Source: Branchiostoma floridae (taxonomy: Eukaryota; Chordata; Leptocardii; Amphioxiformes; Branchiostomatidae). Taken from it: a stretch of 64,000 nt of DNA. The notes under the pieces are model-generated. The model was given only the letters and a program-made list of their open reading frames with translations. It did not search any database and was not told where the DNA came from. Positions 35,060 to 47,900 of this stretch are shown here, one piece after another. Positions within the stretch are counted from its first letter, which is position 1; each line of letters opens with the position of its first letter. The stretch spans positions 1-64,000 of the forward strand of contig NW_023365778.1 of assembly GCF_000003815.2 (NCBI RefSeq), read 5' to 3'. A program made the translations under genes and the position numbers.

Positions 35060-35645
35060 GTGGTCAGGGAAAATGGACCTGAAATGGACCGGATTTTGCA
35101 CCGATTTGAAAATCAAAAGCTTATACCGGGATGCGTTTGCGTCTTTTGGGGCTTACCGGCCCAAGAACATAACAAAAGCGAAGTAGAGGAGAGTTGGTGG
35201 TCATTTTTACCAAGTTTTGACAGTCAAACTTGGTCTAAATTAACAGAGGAATTAGTGTTATTTTGTAGTTTAGGCAAAGTAGAAGATGAAGTACATTTTA
35301 CTGTGGATTGTCCATTGTATGATAGCGATAGGAGCATTTTATTTGACTATGTGTCAAGGAAATATCCCCACTTCAGATACTTGAATAGTAAAGAGAAATT
35401 TATGTTCCTGACAGCTTTCGATAAACCAACTCTAACCAACCATACAGCTAGCTACATTTATGCAATTATCAAGAAGCGAGAGGAAGTCGAATGTCATAGA
35501 ATAGATTATTATTAGACGCAAATCTGCATATATAGATGTGTATGATTGTTTCCATTGTTACATATATATAATTCTTACCATGTGACCTGTACTTAGCCCA
35601 GTGGGGCAAAAATGAGCAATAAAGGTCTTCATTCATTCATTCATT
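35060..35645 (+). mobile_element. LINE 3' end: C-terminal ORF fragment plus (ATTC)n tail
   Basis: An open frame to 35515 holds GKVEDEVHFTVDCPLYDSDR, the cysteine/histidine tail typical of non-LTR retrotransposon ORF2. It ends with a 3'UTR (AATAAAGGTCTTCATTCATT). The related tail is at 46660-46735. The N-terminal domains are missing. Confidence 0.75.
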
Positions 35646-36856
35646 ATATAGATAGGATTTTTAAAACGCCAATAGAAGTCGGATACTCCATCATACAGAT
35701 TCCTTTGCAGCGAAATGGACCATTGTTTTCAGCATCGTCCATTCAAGTTTTCACAGACAATTAGGTCCAGGTTCAGGTTCGCACCTGTCGTTTTATAATA
35801 GCCACGTACATGTGTGATAACTTGCATGCTATGAAGCTTTTTAAACCTAGGGTTCACAGCGACTGAAGAAAGCCTTCATTTCTTCACCCAGAACCTGTAC
35901 AGTAAATATATTCTCACCTGTGATACAAAGTTGGTGACAACGTTCGAGACCTTCAAGTTGACCTGTCCATGACACACCCCGTCTGAGATGCTGTCTAACC
36001 GGTTAAACTAGCCTGTCTCTACACTTAACTTGACTTGAGGTAAAAAGTTCAACGGCTGACGAGGGAAACATATATGCTCATTGTGCAATCAACTGGAATA
36101 AAGAAATGCTAATGCGCCGTATTCCATGAAATGACTCTTAAAGCCATATTTTCCTAAAGAGGACAGTGCAATTTTTTAAAAGACCACATCTTTATGTACA
36201 CAAAATCGACTAAATTTGTAACAATTAATCACAGATGAGCAAACTCTGCACCGAGGCTCATGAATGTTGGCGGCCCCCTACATTTATGTATAAACACGTA
36301 CAAAATATTGACATGGTGTAACCCTACTCCAGCAAAATCATCGATCCCAAAGAACGGCAATAAATATGGTACTAGTAACCAACACCTAGTTAATACTTTG
36401 ATTATGATACTGTACAATCAAAAGCAATTGTCCGGTGAGGAGCGTTGCAAGACATTGAATACTTAACCAGCCAAGTGGCCTCAAGGGGCTAGGAGTCTAT
36501 TTGTCTGTTGGAGGTTATACTTTGGTGCAACACAAACGTCATGAGACTTTTGTAAAGCGACAAAGACCAGATTAGATGAATAATCTGCAGATAATGACCT
36601 ATATAGAGGGGACATGTGACGTGGTCAAGACAAGTATCAATATGGTCGGCTCGAGCTCCCGAATCACTTAACAGGGCCCATCTTTGAAACATTCATTTTG
36701 AATTATTTGAATCTTCAGAATCATCGCTTGTCTCGTTATTTTGCATAAAAGACTTCTTAAAGAAGTCTTACACTAATCCTAATCGATAATCGTGAATATT
36801 CATTCTAAAGCCTTGAAAAGGCTATTCAACAGTTGTTAAAACGTCTTATAGCATTA

Positions 36857-37818
36857 CAATTCAGGGCTTGAAATACATTTTCCAAATACATTCCAAACTA
36901 GAAAGGCAACATTTTTGAAAAAAAATGCAGGATGTGGGCGAAGGGAAAAGAAAGCAAAAATCGCAGGAAAAGAAGCAACAAGAAAGGCAACATTTTCGCG
37001 AAAATGCAGCAAAAAGAAAAATAAATTAAAAAACATTGTCTGTCCACGGATTCGATCCCGGAGCGTTGATCCCATTGAGCCAGTGCTACAACATGTTACG
37101 AGCGCTCGTTTTAACAGGTATACAAATGTATTGCGTTGCTTGAAAAAACCTGCGAGCTTCCGCTGGCTATTTTTCTCGCTTATAATCGAAGGTATTTCAC
37201 TAAAACTTGGACAGAATACTAGAATATTTTTTGTGGGGCATTTTTATGTTGTTATTTAGCCGATTAGATGCTCTGAACTTGCTGCATTTTCAACGTTTTT
37301 GTGATACTGCGCTGCCGAGTGCCATTTTGTGACCTGTGCGTTGATAGGTATACCCCTGACGTATCCACCAGACAGTCAGAATGTTAGCCAATCAAAAAGC
37401 TGGAAACGTGGACTGCATGCTACAGGTTCCATTTTTTCTGAGTTTTGATTGGTCGGGTGGAATATCTGTAGAGAATACTAAATGTGTGGCTTCGCCCACA
37501 TAATAAATGTGTGGCTTCGCCCACATAATTACCTGCACCAGGCAAATTTTACCTGCACCACTCTGAATTTAGGAAGTATGGATCATACTAAAATTGTTCA
37601 GGAATCATTGCTACTTTTTTCTTTATACTTTATTGGTGGTAATATTCAATGCAGCCAATAAAAATCTACATACACCTACATCATATGACATTTATGTATA
37701 AAACTCAATACAGTGCAGGTTAGGCTAGGTGCAGGCAAGACACCAGAAATACCTGCACAGCTCCAATTTTACCTGCACTAACCTGCATATGCAGGAGGTG
37801 TTTCGAGCCCTGCAATTG
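36857..37818. mobile_element. Non-autonomous DNA element, about 960 bp, with nested SINE
   Basis: Inverted ends CAATTCAGGGCTTGAAATAC and GTTTCGAGCCCTGCAATTG. The interior has CCTGCACC motifs, a 26-bp direct duplication (TGTGTGGCTTCGCCCACATAA, 37478-37530) and a minus-strand tRNA-like piece with GGGATCGAATCCG near 37045-37090. Confidence 0.6.
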
Positions 37819-38144
37819 CATTGCGAACGTGTTGTAAGGATTCTAATGGCGTAAATGTGACATGACAAATAGGTTGGGAAAATTACACGACAACATGGGT
37901 TGTCACCAAAATTGAAGTTATCAAGCAACTTGTCGGTCTCAACTGGGTAAGTTGAAAACCTTCAACGATATCTCCACCTACCTGGTGCACGGATGGGAGA
38001 AATTGAAAGATAACCAACTTTGTCTAGAAATATGGTATAAACAAACACAACAGGTCACCCTGAAAGTGTCGCACAGGACAAACTCTGGTGACTCGTCTAA
38101 CTACTTGCGTGAGCCAGCTTTATGCCCGCGGGGTCTCAGTAAAA

Positions 38145-39513
38145 AGGTCACAGAAAGTACATTTTATGGTTGACATCCTATGCAGACTGCAAAAAGAATG
38201 AGATAGGGCGAAGTAAAAACAAGATGGGTGAGAAAGAGATTTTGCCACTTAAACAGCAAACTTCAGAAAGTTCACAAGTTACAACAACGAAATGTGTCGT
38301 CAGTCAGTCATCAAAGCCTTTTCACGGTTGCCGTTGAATTGCTTACGGTCTCACAGTGCCCCCTAGTGATCAAAAAGCAAAATGCAGATCTTTCGTTGAC
38401 ATATGGAACAGACTTGTTGTTGATTGGCTTATGCGGAATCTACTGTTGATATGATTGGACAAAGTAAACCAATGACAGACAAATAAATTTGATGGACAGG
38501 GTAAAATGTACTGTAGGTGTTAAATTCATACGCTACCATTGGCCAATCTCTACCAATGAGACTGCTGAAGACATTACGAAATTGACCAATCACAGATACG
38601 AAATCAAAATCATTCCACCTGAATTAATGATAATTGTGTCAACAAGGCGGCGTTTCTGTATCAGCACACATTGAGCTGACCACCACCGTGATGTTACCTG
38701 ACTATCAAACATTACAAGACTTACAAGTTACTACAGCAAAACTCCAGCGGGCGTTGCTGTTGTTTTTGGCTTCCTGTTGGCAATTTGCGGACCATGTTTG
38801 TTTATAAATGCCGACTGGCACGCATAGTCACACATAAGAATCATTGGGCAGCGGCACCCTCACACTCAGGGTTGACAATCGCGGCATGGCAAAGCCGCCT
38901 TAACCATATCACGTTAGGCTTTGCGGCGATTCACGGTCAACCCTGAGGGTGGACATGGCAGCGGGAACGGACTTAATTAATTAAACGTACAAAGAATGCT
39001 TTGACACTGCTGCTACAAAACTTTTACGCCACAAACGTTTAGCAAATAACGTCATCGTTGACTTATACTTATTCTTTTAACGTTACCTCACATTCATTCC
39101 TTTCATACATGTATTATGGTTTGTTACACATATTCAAGAAGGACAGTTTTAAGGCACTTTCTAGGCAGCCACTGGGAATGTGAGCTACCGGTTTGCAGAA
39201 TTTGAGGGCCTTCTTCCTTGGGCAATCTTCCCCGTCAAAAGAACACCAATCTTTTTCTGTTTAATGATTTTTTTAAAATGTTGACACCAGAGTTAACGTT
39301 ACTTACTGTATCATTGAATACGAGACTAAAACTCTTTTGGGTTGTGATACCTGATTTATCGGTTCAAATCATGTTACAGACTTTTAGTTTATTGTCTCTA
39401 AATTTGAAATTGTTGGCATCTTGTTTACTTTACCGGAATCTTTTTTTGCGCACTCGTAATATATATCTTCAGTCTCCGTTGGTGTCATCCATACAATGTA
39501 CTTGCTGCAGCCT
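38145..39513. mobile_element. Foldback family B, 1.37-kb copy
   Basis: The left end AGGTCACAGAAAGTACATT pairs with the right end AATGTACTTGCTGCAGCCT, over about 33 bases with some mismatches. No transposase ORF is seen inside. Confidence 0.55.
38857..38960. mobile_element. Small palindromic MITE
   Basis: CACCCTCACACTCAGGGTTGAC pairs with GTCAACCCTGAGGGTG, and GGCAAAGCCGCC with GGCTTTGCGGCG, inside the larger family B element at 38145-39513. Confidence 0.7.
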
Positions 39514-39535
39514 GCTGAACTGTTCAAACTGCCTA

Positions 39536-40003
39536 AGGCCATGTTGATTTGATTATATGGATGACATCCGCGCTCGCACCAATTTTCGGCCATTTCCAAA
39601 AAAAAAAAAGTTTTGGACCACATAGTAAATTGTGCAAAGCAGCTGTAAAATGAGCACAAATATTCCGTAGATTGAAAAAAAAAAACTGATAACTGATGCC
39701 AGAGAATGCCAAAATAAATCTCAAAAGTCAAAGAATAAGATGTAAAAGGACAGAAAGAAAAAAAAAAGTATTTTTGGTAGGGGTTTGTACATGTACTAGT
39801 AAATTCAGGATAGGTCCCGTTCAGGTCCAGAGGATCATCTCCAGGTGGACGTGAACCGGGACCTGATTGTCTGTGGAAACTTGAGAACTGATAATACTGA
39901 AACCAACTTTTTTTTTTGGCCAAACTTTTTTTTTATTCGCTCGCTCGCATCAAGTTTGGACTTCCCAGTGGATGTCATCCATATAATCAAATCAACATGG
40001 CCT
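39536..40003. mobile_element. Foldback family B relative, 468 bp
   Basis: A perfect 34-bp inverted repeat (AGGCCATGTTGATTTGATTA onward) at 39536-39569 and 39970-40003. Interior A/T runs. Confidence 0.8.
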
Positions 40004-40009
40004 AATGTG

Positions 40010-41796
40010 CAAGTTCCAAACGCCCCCTATCGGCTACTGTCATTACTGCATCGTCCTATTTTTTATTTTTTTTAAATTTATTTTAGAAAAGACAGACCTT
40101 AGAGTTATGTACCATATGGCGGTTAGAATTATTGAAAAAAAAAGAAACTCTTATTGTTGCAGTAGCACATATTTTGTTCCTAACACAAGAATGACTGAAC
40201 GCTGATTGGTCAACTCTGGTAAACAACAACAACAACCAGAAGTATCAATCAAAACCACGTGGTCCCTCGGCGCCAAGCAGGAATGTCACAAAAACAGAGA
40301 CCTGGCGGGCTGGGCGACTCTTTCTCTCAAGTTTAATCAAATGTACTCAATGACATTAACTGTCCAACAGGTGGCTCATTCCGACAAGTATTCGGTGAAT
40401 ATTAACGAGTAACCAAGAGAATTTGAGGTAAGGAATGTGTTTTTTGGGTACGATTTTTGGTTGCATCATCTGCAACATAATTTCTGCCATGTCGTCCAAC
40501 TTTCCCGCGCTTTCCTCACACCCTCTATGTCTCGTGTTTCATAGATACTTACTAAAATGTTCCTCATTTTATACCTCTCAGGTCAAATCGTTAGTGCTAC
40601 TCCACTTGTTGTCGATGTACCCTATTTATTTTTCCACTGAACGATGCGAAAGTAATAGAACGAAAACAACAACAAGAAAGACGCAAGTGTGGACATGCGA
40701 TCACAAAGTTCGTACAAGGTCAACCATAACTTTGTCCTTTGTAAAAAGAAGCCAAGAAAACAACGTAACGCATTTTTGTCACAGACTTCCACACAGAAAA
40801 GTGCCACAGACCATCTCTGTGTCACATTAGGACTCCCTGCTGTTAATCTTCCGTCATTTGATTTACAACTTCCTGTCAGAGAAAAGATCCCCTCCTTCAA
40901 TGAACTCCCCTCCCCCTTCTCAATTTTTTGCAGTGTGGGAGTTTAAGTTTGATTTTTATATTTTATATTTTTTATGTAACATTATGTATAATATTTTCAG
41001 CGTAAAGACAATGACCATGAAAGTATATTCTAGGCGAGATTATGACCAAAAAATATGACAAACTGTTTGAATCTGAGATATGTTTTCCCTTTATTTAATA
41101 GGGCATTCAAATTTCAACCTGTTTTCTGTCTGTTCTTGAACCTTCTTCTGAACAAAGTTTGTGGGCTGCCATTTTGATGATTAAAAAAATGTAACTTTTA
41201 CTAAACTTGTATTAAATCTGCTGGCCAAGGGATTTGATTAATTGGTCTCAAACTTGCCCATGGTATACCCATATTTTTCCCAAAATGAAAAAAAAAAGAT
41301 ATTTTGGGAAATTTTCACCAATAAATTAGAATGAAGATGTTTAGCAATTTTATGATTCACTTATGCTTCACGAAGGGCAATTAGTGCGTACAGAAAAAAT
41401 GTGGTTCTAATAATTTTCAACAATTAAACAGGTACAGCAACTGTATGGAGGTAGTGTTTGTCTTTACGCTTTCCTTTTTGCAAATTTTTTGGAATTTTTG
41501 TGCACCCTGTCACTCCATATTTTTCCTGAAAAAAAAAATTCAATAGATTTATCAATAAAAAACTGGTCTGCTCTAAACACCTGGCAGAAGCTTACATGCA
41601 AATCGGCAACAAACTGAACTTCCTAACAATTTAGGGGTGGAAGAAAACGGAAACAGCCCTGCATAAGAGTCTTAACCTTTCCATACTAATCTTCTGTAAA
41701 ACATCTGGCTTTGAAATATGCCTGTAACACTTTGATGCAAGAGTTGTGACACATTGCGAGATTATATCTGTCCCTCTTCCCTCCTTTCTCTCCCTT

Positions 41797-41836
<40 letters not shown>

Positions 41837-41969
41837 TCTCTCTCTATCTCTCAAATAGATCTGTCCAGATATATGCAGCTTGTACTGTTCAGTACAAACC
41901 TGGTGTGTTGCGCCATAAGGCGGTTTACTGGGTATGCAAAACAAACAAAATGACTTCATTTCATCTCAG
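40010..41969. other. Region upstream of the cysteine-rich gene
   Basis: A possible non-coding first exon ends at 40427 (TTTGAG|GTAAGG) and could splice to 41970. The rest is AT-rich with no gene seen. Confidence 0.35.
41800..41853 (+). repeat. (CT)n microsatellite
   Basis: An almost pure CT run about 130-190 bases upstream of the start codon of the cysteine-rich gene, just before the acceptor at 41968. Confidence 0.9.
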
Positions 41970-41989
41970 CAGCTACAGTACAGTGAGAC

Positions 41990-44900
41990 ATGGAGAATTC
42001 CCCAGACAGCATGTCGACCTGGCCACACCACAGGCTGCCAGAGTTCTCCTCCCTCCTGCGACCAGAGTCACGGGCCATGGCCAAACCAAGCCCTGCCAAC
42101 AGGTCAGACATCCTTAACATTCAACCAGGGCTGTCAAGAGCTTTTAATTAAGTTTTTGTGTGTCCCACTCATTGTTGGGATGTCCCTGTAGCTCAACTGG
42201 TAGCAGTCTCACAGTTGAGCTCCTGCACAATTGAGTGACATGTTAGAAAACCACAGCATGTAAATGTTATGGATGACATTAGCACTAATAGTCATTGGTT
42301 GATTTTTTTATTTTAGAAAGAGACTCCGAGATTTATCCCCTTAAGGAATAGATGGTCAGCATGACAAGAACTTACCAAAATGGGAAAATATGCTGTGTTG
42401 TAGCCTTCATTGATTTGTAGATTGAAGTGACATGAGTTAGCCAGGATTGTAGTTGTAGAAGTGACACCTAGTACATTCATTGTAGTAGTGGAAGTGACAC
42501 CTGTTTGAAGTGCCTTGAGTGAAATAACCAGCTTATACTAGTCTACCACACTAAGTTTCACTTTGCACTGGAATAAAAGACTTGTTGGCTCATATAGGTG
42601 TCTAAGTTTTGTCTCTACATTGTTATTATATGTACAGTTGAATGAATTGTTACACAGTGTCTTTAATTCGTACCTACAGGACACCCAAGGATTCCTTGAG
42701 TCCAGGAGAAAACACTCAAAGCAAGGAAGCAGTGTGCACTCCCTCCATGCTCCCAGTAGGAGGCGCTGTGACCATGCGGCAGCTGTACATGGGCGAGTCC
42801 AGGTCCAGCACCAGTTCCAGCCTCTCCGACTCCCTGTCTGACTTCTGCACCAGCAGCCCTGATGCTAGGGACAGGATGAAGGGGAGAGAGACAGAAAGAG
42901 AAGCTCTGAGTAGAAAAGAAGATCACGAAAATGATGATGGTACTGAGAGAGCAACACTGTGTCAGCCAAGTGATGAGTGTAGTTCTGGAAGTACAGAGCA
43001 AGTGGGATCAGAACGGCAGCCTAAAGATGATAGTGATACTTCAATGCACAAAGGATTGGGTCATCCTCAAAGCAGTACAGCAGATAGTGCAACTGATTCT
43101 GAGGAGACTGAGAGTGAGAGTGAGTTTGCTGAAGGGATCGAAGCAGACGTGGATGGTAAAACCGTCGGCTCACACAGTCAGGATCAATTCAACCTGCACA
43201 TGACTCCAGAAAGTGTGGAATCTAACACACCTGAAAGTCCTTTGGTGAAAGATGCAGTAGGTATGGAGGATTCTTCCAGTGATGTCACCGTATCCGGCGA
43301 TAAGGCCTACTCTGCGACGTTCTCAGTTCTCTGTGCCAACAGCAGTCTGCAAGATTTCACCCAGGCGGACTTCATGGATAGGGTGAGGGCTCGAGTGAGA
43401 GTCGGCTCCCCGGACTGGTCCCTAGGCCTTGGTGCTGGTGACGTGAGGTACTGTACCACCCCCAGTTCTGAAGTCCTTCCCAGTGTGGAACATGTCGACA
43501 ATCCACCAGAGACTCACAGCACTCTGCATACTCCTCCGCTGACGGTCAACAGGAGTCCGAACGTTGTCGATATGGCGACAGAGCAAAACAAGAAACTCCA
43601 CGAGGCCAGCGTGATTCCTTCTCTACCCACGACAAGTCCAGCGTTGGCCACCCAGACTGACAGTTGTTCTCAGAACACTTTGATTGGTGGAACTGTAGCA
43701 GGAGGAAAGATCCCAGATGCTACTACGTGGTATAGGAGACTGCCTCAGCCGCCACAGCCTGTAGAACCTGTGATACCAGACTCAAACAGGACGACCATTC
43801 CTGACAGCATGAGTTACCCATGTCCTGAGATAGATGCAGACATGATACAGGATGGTGCAGCCTTGATGTGGAACCAGTCTCCTGAACTCACAAGGGAAGG
43901 AGTACCTCTCCTCGAGTCTTCACAGCAAGAAGCCAGAACAAGCCTGAACAAGCACGGCTCGGCGTGGAAGTTCACCTACACCCATCCCTGGGACTTCTCT
44001 CCCAGGAAAAGTGATGAGACGCTCACCGAGTACCAAGCAAAGCCGTCGTCAGCTCCTGTGCATAGTAGCGTGTGCAGTGATCTTGCTACTGAGGAGCACC
44101 TAGTGAGAATGACTGGCCAGGTGCCTGCGAAGACCAATGCTGACGTCACCCAGCAGACATGGTCAGCCTGTCCCATGTACACCCCGCTTCCAAGTACCAT
44201 GTCCCCTGCTGTTAGTATATCCCAGCCAGCACACAATGATCTCAACCTGCTCACACAGACAGCTCAGGAACAGGCGGAAACGCTGTCGTCCATCCTACCA
44301 GGGCAGCAGTTTCTCGTGTACCTGGTGCCGGGACCTCCGGACACATCCGGCACACCAGGTCCCCCCACCCTCCTGTACGTTCCCCACACCCCGGGGATAG
44401 CTCCTCCGGTCATCCGCAAGGACATCATGCAGCACGGGCAGATCCACGGCAACAAGGGCAACAACAACAACAACAAGTCTGGGTATGTCTTCATCCCAGT
44501 CAGGCCCGATCCTGTCTCTTCCGCACAGTTCCAAACCGGCTATATCGGACAGCCCGTTCCACCATACGCAAACCCGCCCCAGTCAGGACACAGCTTCCCA
44601 CAGGTGCAGAGAACGTTCCCAGATCCGACCCCACAGCAGCTGTACAACACAGGGGAGCCTCCAGTATCCACACCCGTGCTACAGGGTGGTACAACAGGAC
44701 AGTGGAGTCACAGCTGTCCAGTCTACAACACCATCCCCACCAGCTCTACCTACAGCTCCCACATGACCACTGCTCCAATGAGAGGCAACTCGGTTGGCCT
44801 GTTGAAGAAAACGAGAGGTCAGCCAGCAAGCTCTTCCGCAACTCAGTACGACACGCAAGCAAAAAACGTCGCAGCAGCCAACAACACCAACCCTGTCTCC

Positions 44901-47900
44901 ATCCGCTACAACATGATCGGCTGCTTCACAGATGCTGGAGTTGTCACCCAAAACATTTTGACCCAATCCTCCAGTGGATTGCTCATGTCTCACTGCAGCT
45001 CTGTGATGTCTGCACCTGGAAATAGCTTGCCTTCTCCTGTAGAATTGACAGCCATACCAGATGAAAGAGAGAGGACACAACAGGTGAACTGGAGACAGAT
45101 GTACCCTGGCTACCTGCAGCAGCAGACTCACACCAAGTCCACCTCCCTCCTTCGACAGCACCTACAGTCCAAACAAGCTGCACTGGGGAAACCTCAAGCT
45201 TCGGCAAGCATTTCATCATTCTCAGGGCTAGAGAGTTTGGACTACAGCCTTTCAGTTAACAACAGCAGTACTGTCACTGGAAGCCGTGTCTCAGCTGTAC
45301 CAGTGGAGGACAGCTCGATGCTGTCACAGTCAGGGATAACGTTGGTGATGGAAACAGGTACAGGTGCTGTCAGTCAAGTTAACCTTGCTGTCCAAGCTGT
45401 GGAAAGAGCACCTACATGTACAACGACACTGGATACAGTGAAGATTGCAGAGCCGACAGGTTAGTGTAAGAAATGTGGAAGAGTCAGCTGAAAAGGAATC
45501 GGTGATAAGTGCACCACTGATAAAAATTTGAATGCTAGATTTTGATATTGGAATTATAATTTTCTTTCTTTGTTCAAGGACACCAAATTTTCTTATCTTC
45601 TTACACATTTCGCATTGAAATATGTTTTCTTTGGTTGGGTACGACACAGAAAGAATATAACACGCATATACATTGTATGTACGTATTCTGCCTCGCCCTT
45701 ATTCCAAGTCTAATCCTACCCGTGGGTGATCGGTGATACGGAATTCACCCTGTTGTATTCTCTGAATACAGGCTTAGAAACACATTTCATCACCTAACAG
45801 CAGTAGTATAGAGTAAGACTAAGAGCCAATATTTTGCAGGTGTGAGAAGTGAGGTGCCAGAGTCCACGACAGGACAGATCTCAACAACTTCTCAGCCGAA
45901 GGTTGACCCCAGGATGCACCCACCAAGGCACTACGAGTTCAAGGTCATCCAGGTCGGGACATGGAAGGTGAGAGATTGAGGAAGTCTTCTTATTGCCTCC
46001 ATGAAAAATGGAAGTTTTGTTTTAGGTCTGGATTAACTGTAATAATATTTGGTTTGTGGGTAAGTATCTTTTGTCCTGGACATGATATCAAATTGTTTGT
46101 TTTTTTGTGTGGCAGATTTCATATATGGAAGAAGTGGTATAGGTTTTGGTTTAGGCCCCCTAGCAGCTTGCACTGGAACTGCAGGGGCAGTTTGGTCTGT
46201 TCCATTTTTTTTGTTCAGCATTCTTGTATAATTGTTCCACAGATAGAGCATAAGGACAGTGATGTGGGACAGACTGCCAAAATCAAGCTGCTCTTTGCAT
46301 CAAGGTACGGTCTTTTTTTTTTAGTTCAATCTTCTTTTACTGTGTCTTAAACATGAATTACTGACCTTGCTGTCATTAAGTTGTTTTTTCAGACCTTGTA
46401 GTACCTAAAAGGCACTTAGGGCAGCAAGTTTCCTTGCTGGTCCAGTGTTTCTTTACAGGGAGTGGTAGCCAAGCCCTTCTCCTATTATGCCAAACCCCGA
46501 TTTTACATCCCTTCTTAAATATGGGTGAAGCCCCATCCAAATTGCCCTAACCAAGTTTAAACTATGGTCTCCCGGTTACCAACTAACTGGAACCAGGAGC
46601 TCAACTGTGAGGTTGCTACTAGTTGAGCTACAGGGACTTCCTTACCTTGTTCTTATAGATAATGAATGAATGAAGACCTTTATTGTACGTTTTTGCTTTC
46701 TAACAAGCTAAGTACAGGTCAATGTGAATAGGATACAATGTTAAGCCATAGTTGACATTGTGTTTGATTTCTTGTCTGCCTAGGAAACTTGTGTACGAGT
46801 TCCAGTTGAATTCTGCCCTGAAAGCCCATGATATGGGGATGAGGCAGCTGGCAAGTGTGGAGATCCCATTCAACACCATAGTTGCCATCAATGCTAAGGT
46901 AAGCAATTTATCTGTTAGTCTCTTCGAGGTAACCATCATATTGGCTCAAAAGTTAGAGTTAAGAAGGTAACACTGTATGTCACACACACACACTAACTAT
47001 CTGGTTTGTGTGTCTGTAATGTATGCCTAAAAAGGTTTGCCTTAAGATGATATTTTTGTCAGCCAGTGACATTGTTGCTGTTAAGCTGGCATCACACAGC
47101 AGGCAGCTAGTTAATCCAACAACATCATTTTTGGCTCAGATGATCTTGAGTACTGAGCAATTTTTTGGGATCCAACGATGTTCGATGGTTGAAGAAGCCC
47201 TAGGCCTATACAATGAGTGAAGGAAAGAAAGAGGGTGAATTTCAAACAAATTAGCTACACTGGATTCCTTGGCAATTTAGAAATTCATCAATCTTCTGGT
47301 AAAACAATTGCCTAAAGGTCATGATTTAACAGTGTGACATTTGTTTATTTGTTTATTAAACTTGACCATCACAATGGAATGGGAGCCAAAATAGGTGTTT
47401 TTTCACCTCTGCAATTCATATCTCTGTTGTTGTGACAGGTCGACAAGATAACTCTGGAGGTGTGTGAGGTTCCCATGATGTACTTCGGTACCCGGGTGTG
47501 TCCGCGGGAGGGCGGGGCTGTGTGCGGGAGGGCAGCACGGTACAGGAGAGACCAGCCAGCCGACATCACAGGGGGACAGCTCCAAACTGTACCCTACCAC
47601 AAAGTGAGCGCTCTGTGATAGTTATTTATGTTGTATTGTACAGTTTCATATTTTATTTCTGAGCACAAAAGAAGTTATGAGGGCAGCTTAGTTTCAAAGA
47701 TACCAAGGTGGTTAGTGTTAAATTATTGGATCAGAAACTTGGTCCTGGGTTCACGTCATTGACTTAGAAATTAAAGGTTCTTGGTAGTAATCCCAAGTAG
47801 ATTATTGGTTCTAATCCTGAGCAGTCCCCAATGTTGTCTCCTTATGGCTCATAAAAGCTATATATTTCCTAACTTGACTGATGTGAGTACTACCTAGCTT

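Noticed and set aside
42184-42235. tRNA gene-like sequence (GTAGCTCAACTGGTAGCAG)
   Set aside because: It cannot be folded into a full cloverleaf with an acceptor stem; the same head occurs in SINE copies at 46.4-46.6 kb.
44295-45219. Several minus-strand ORFs opposite the large exon of the cysteine-rich gene
   Set aside because: They are shadows of the plus-strand exon, which has phase support on both sides.
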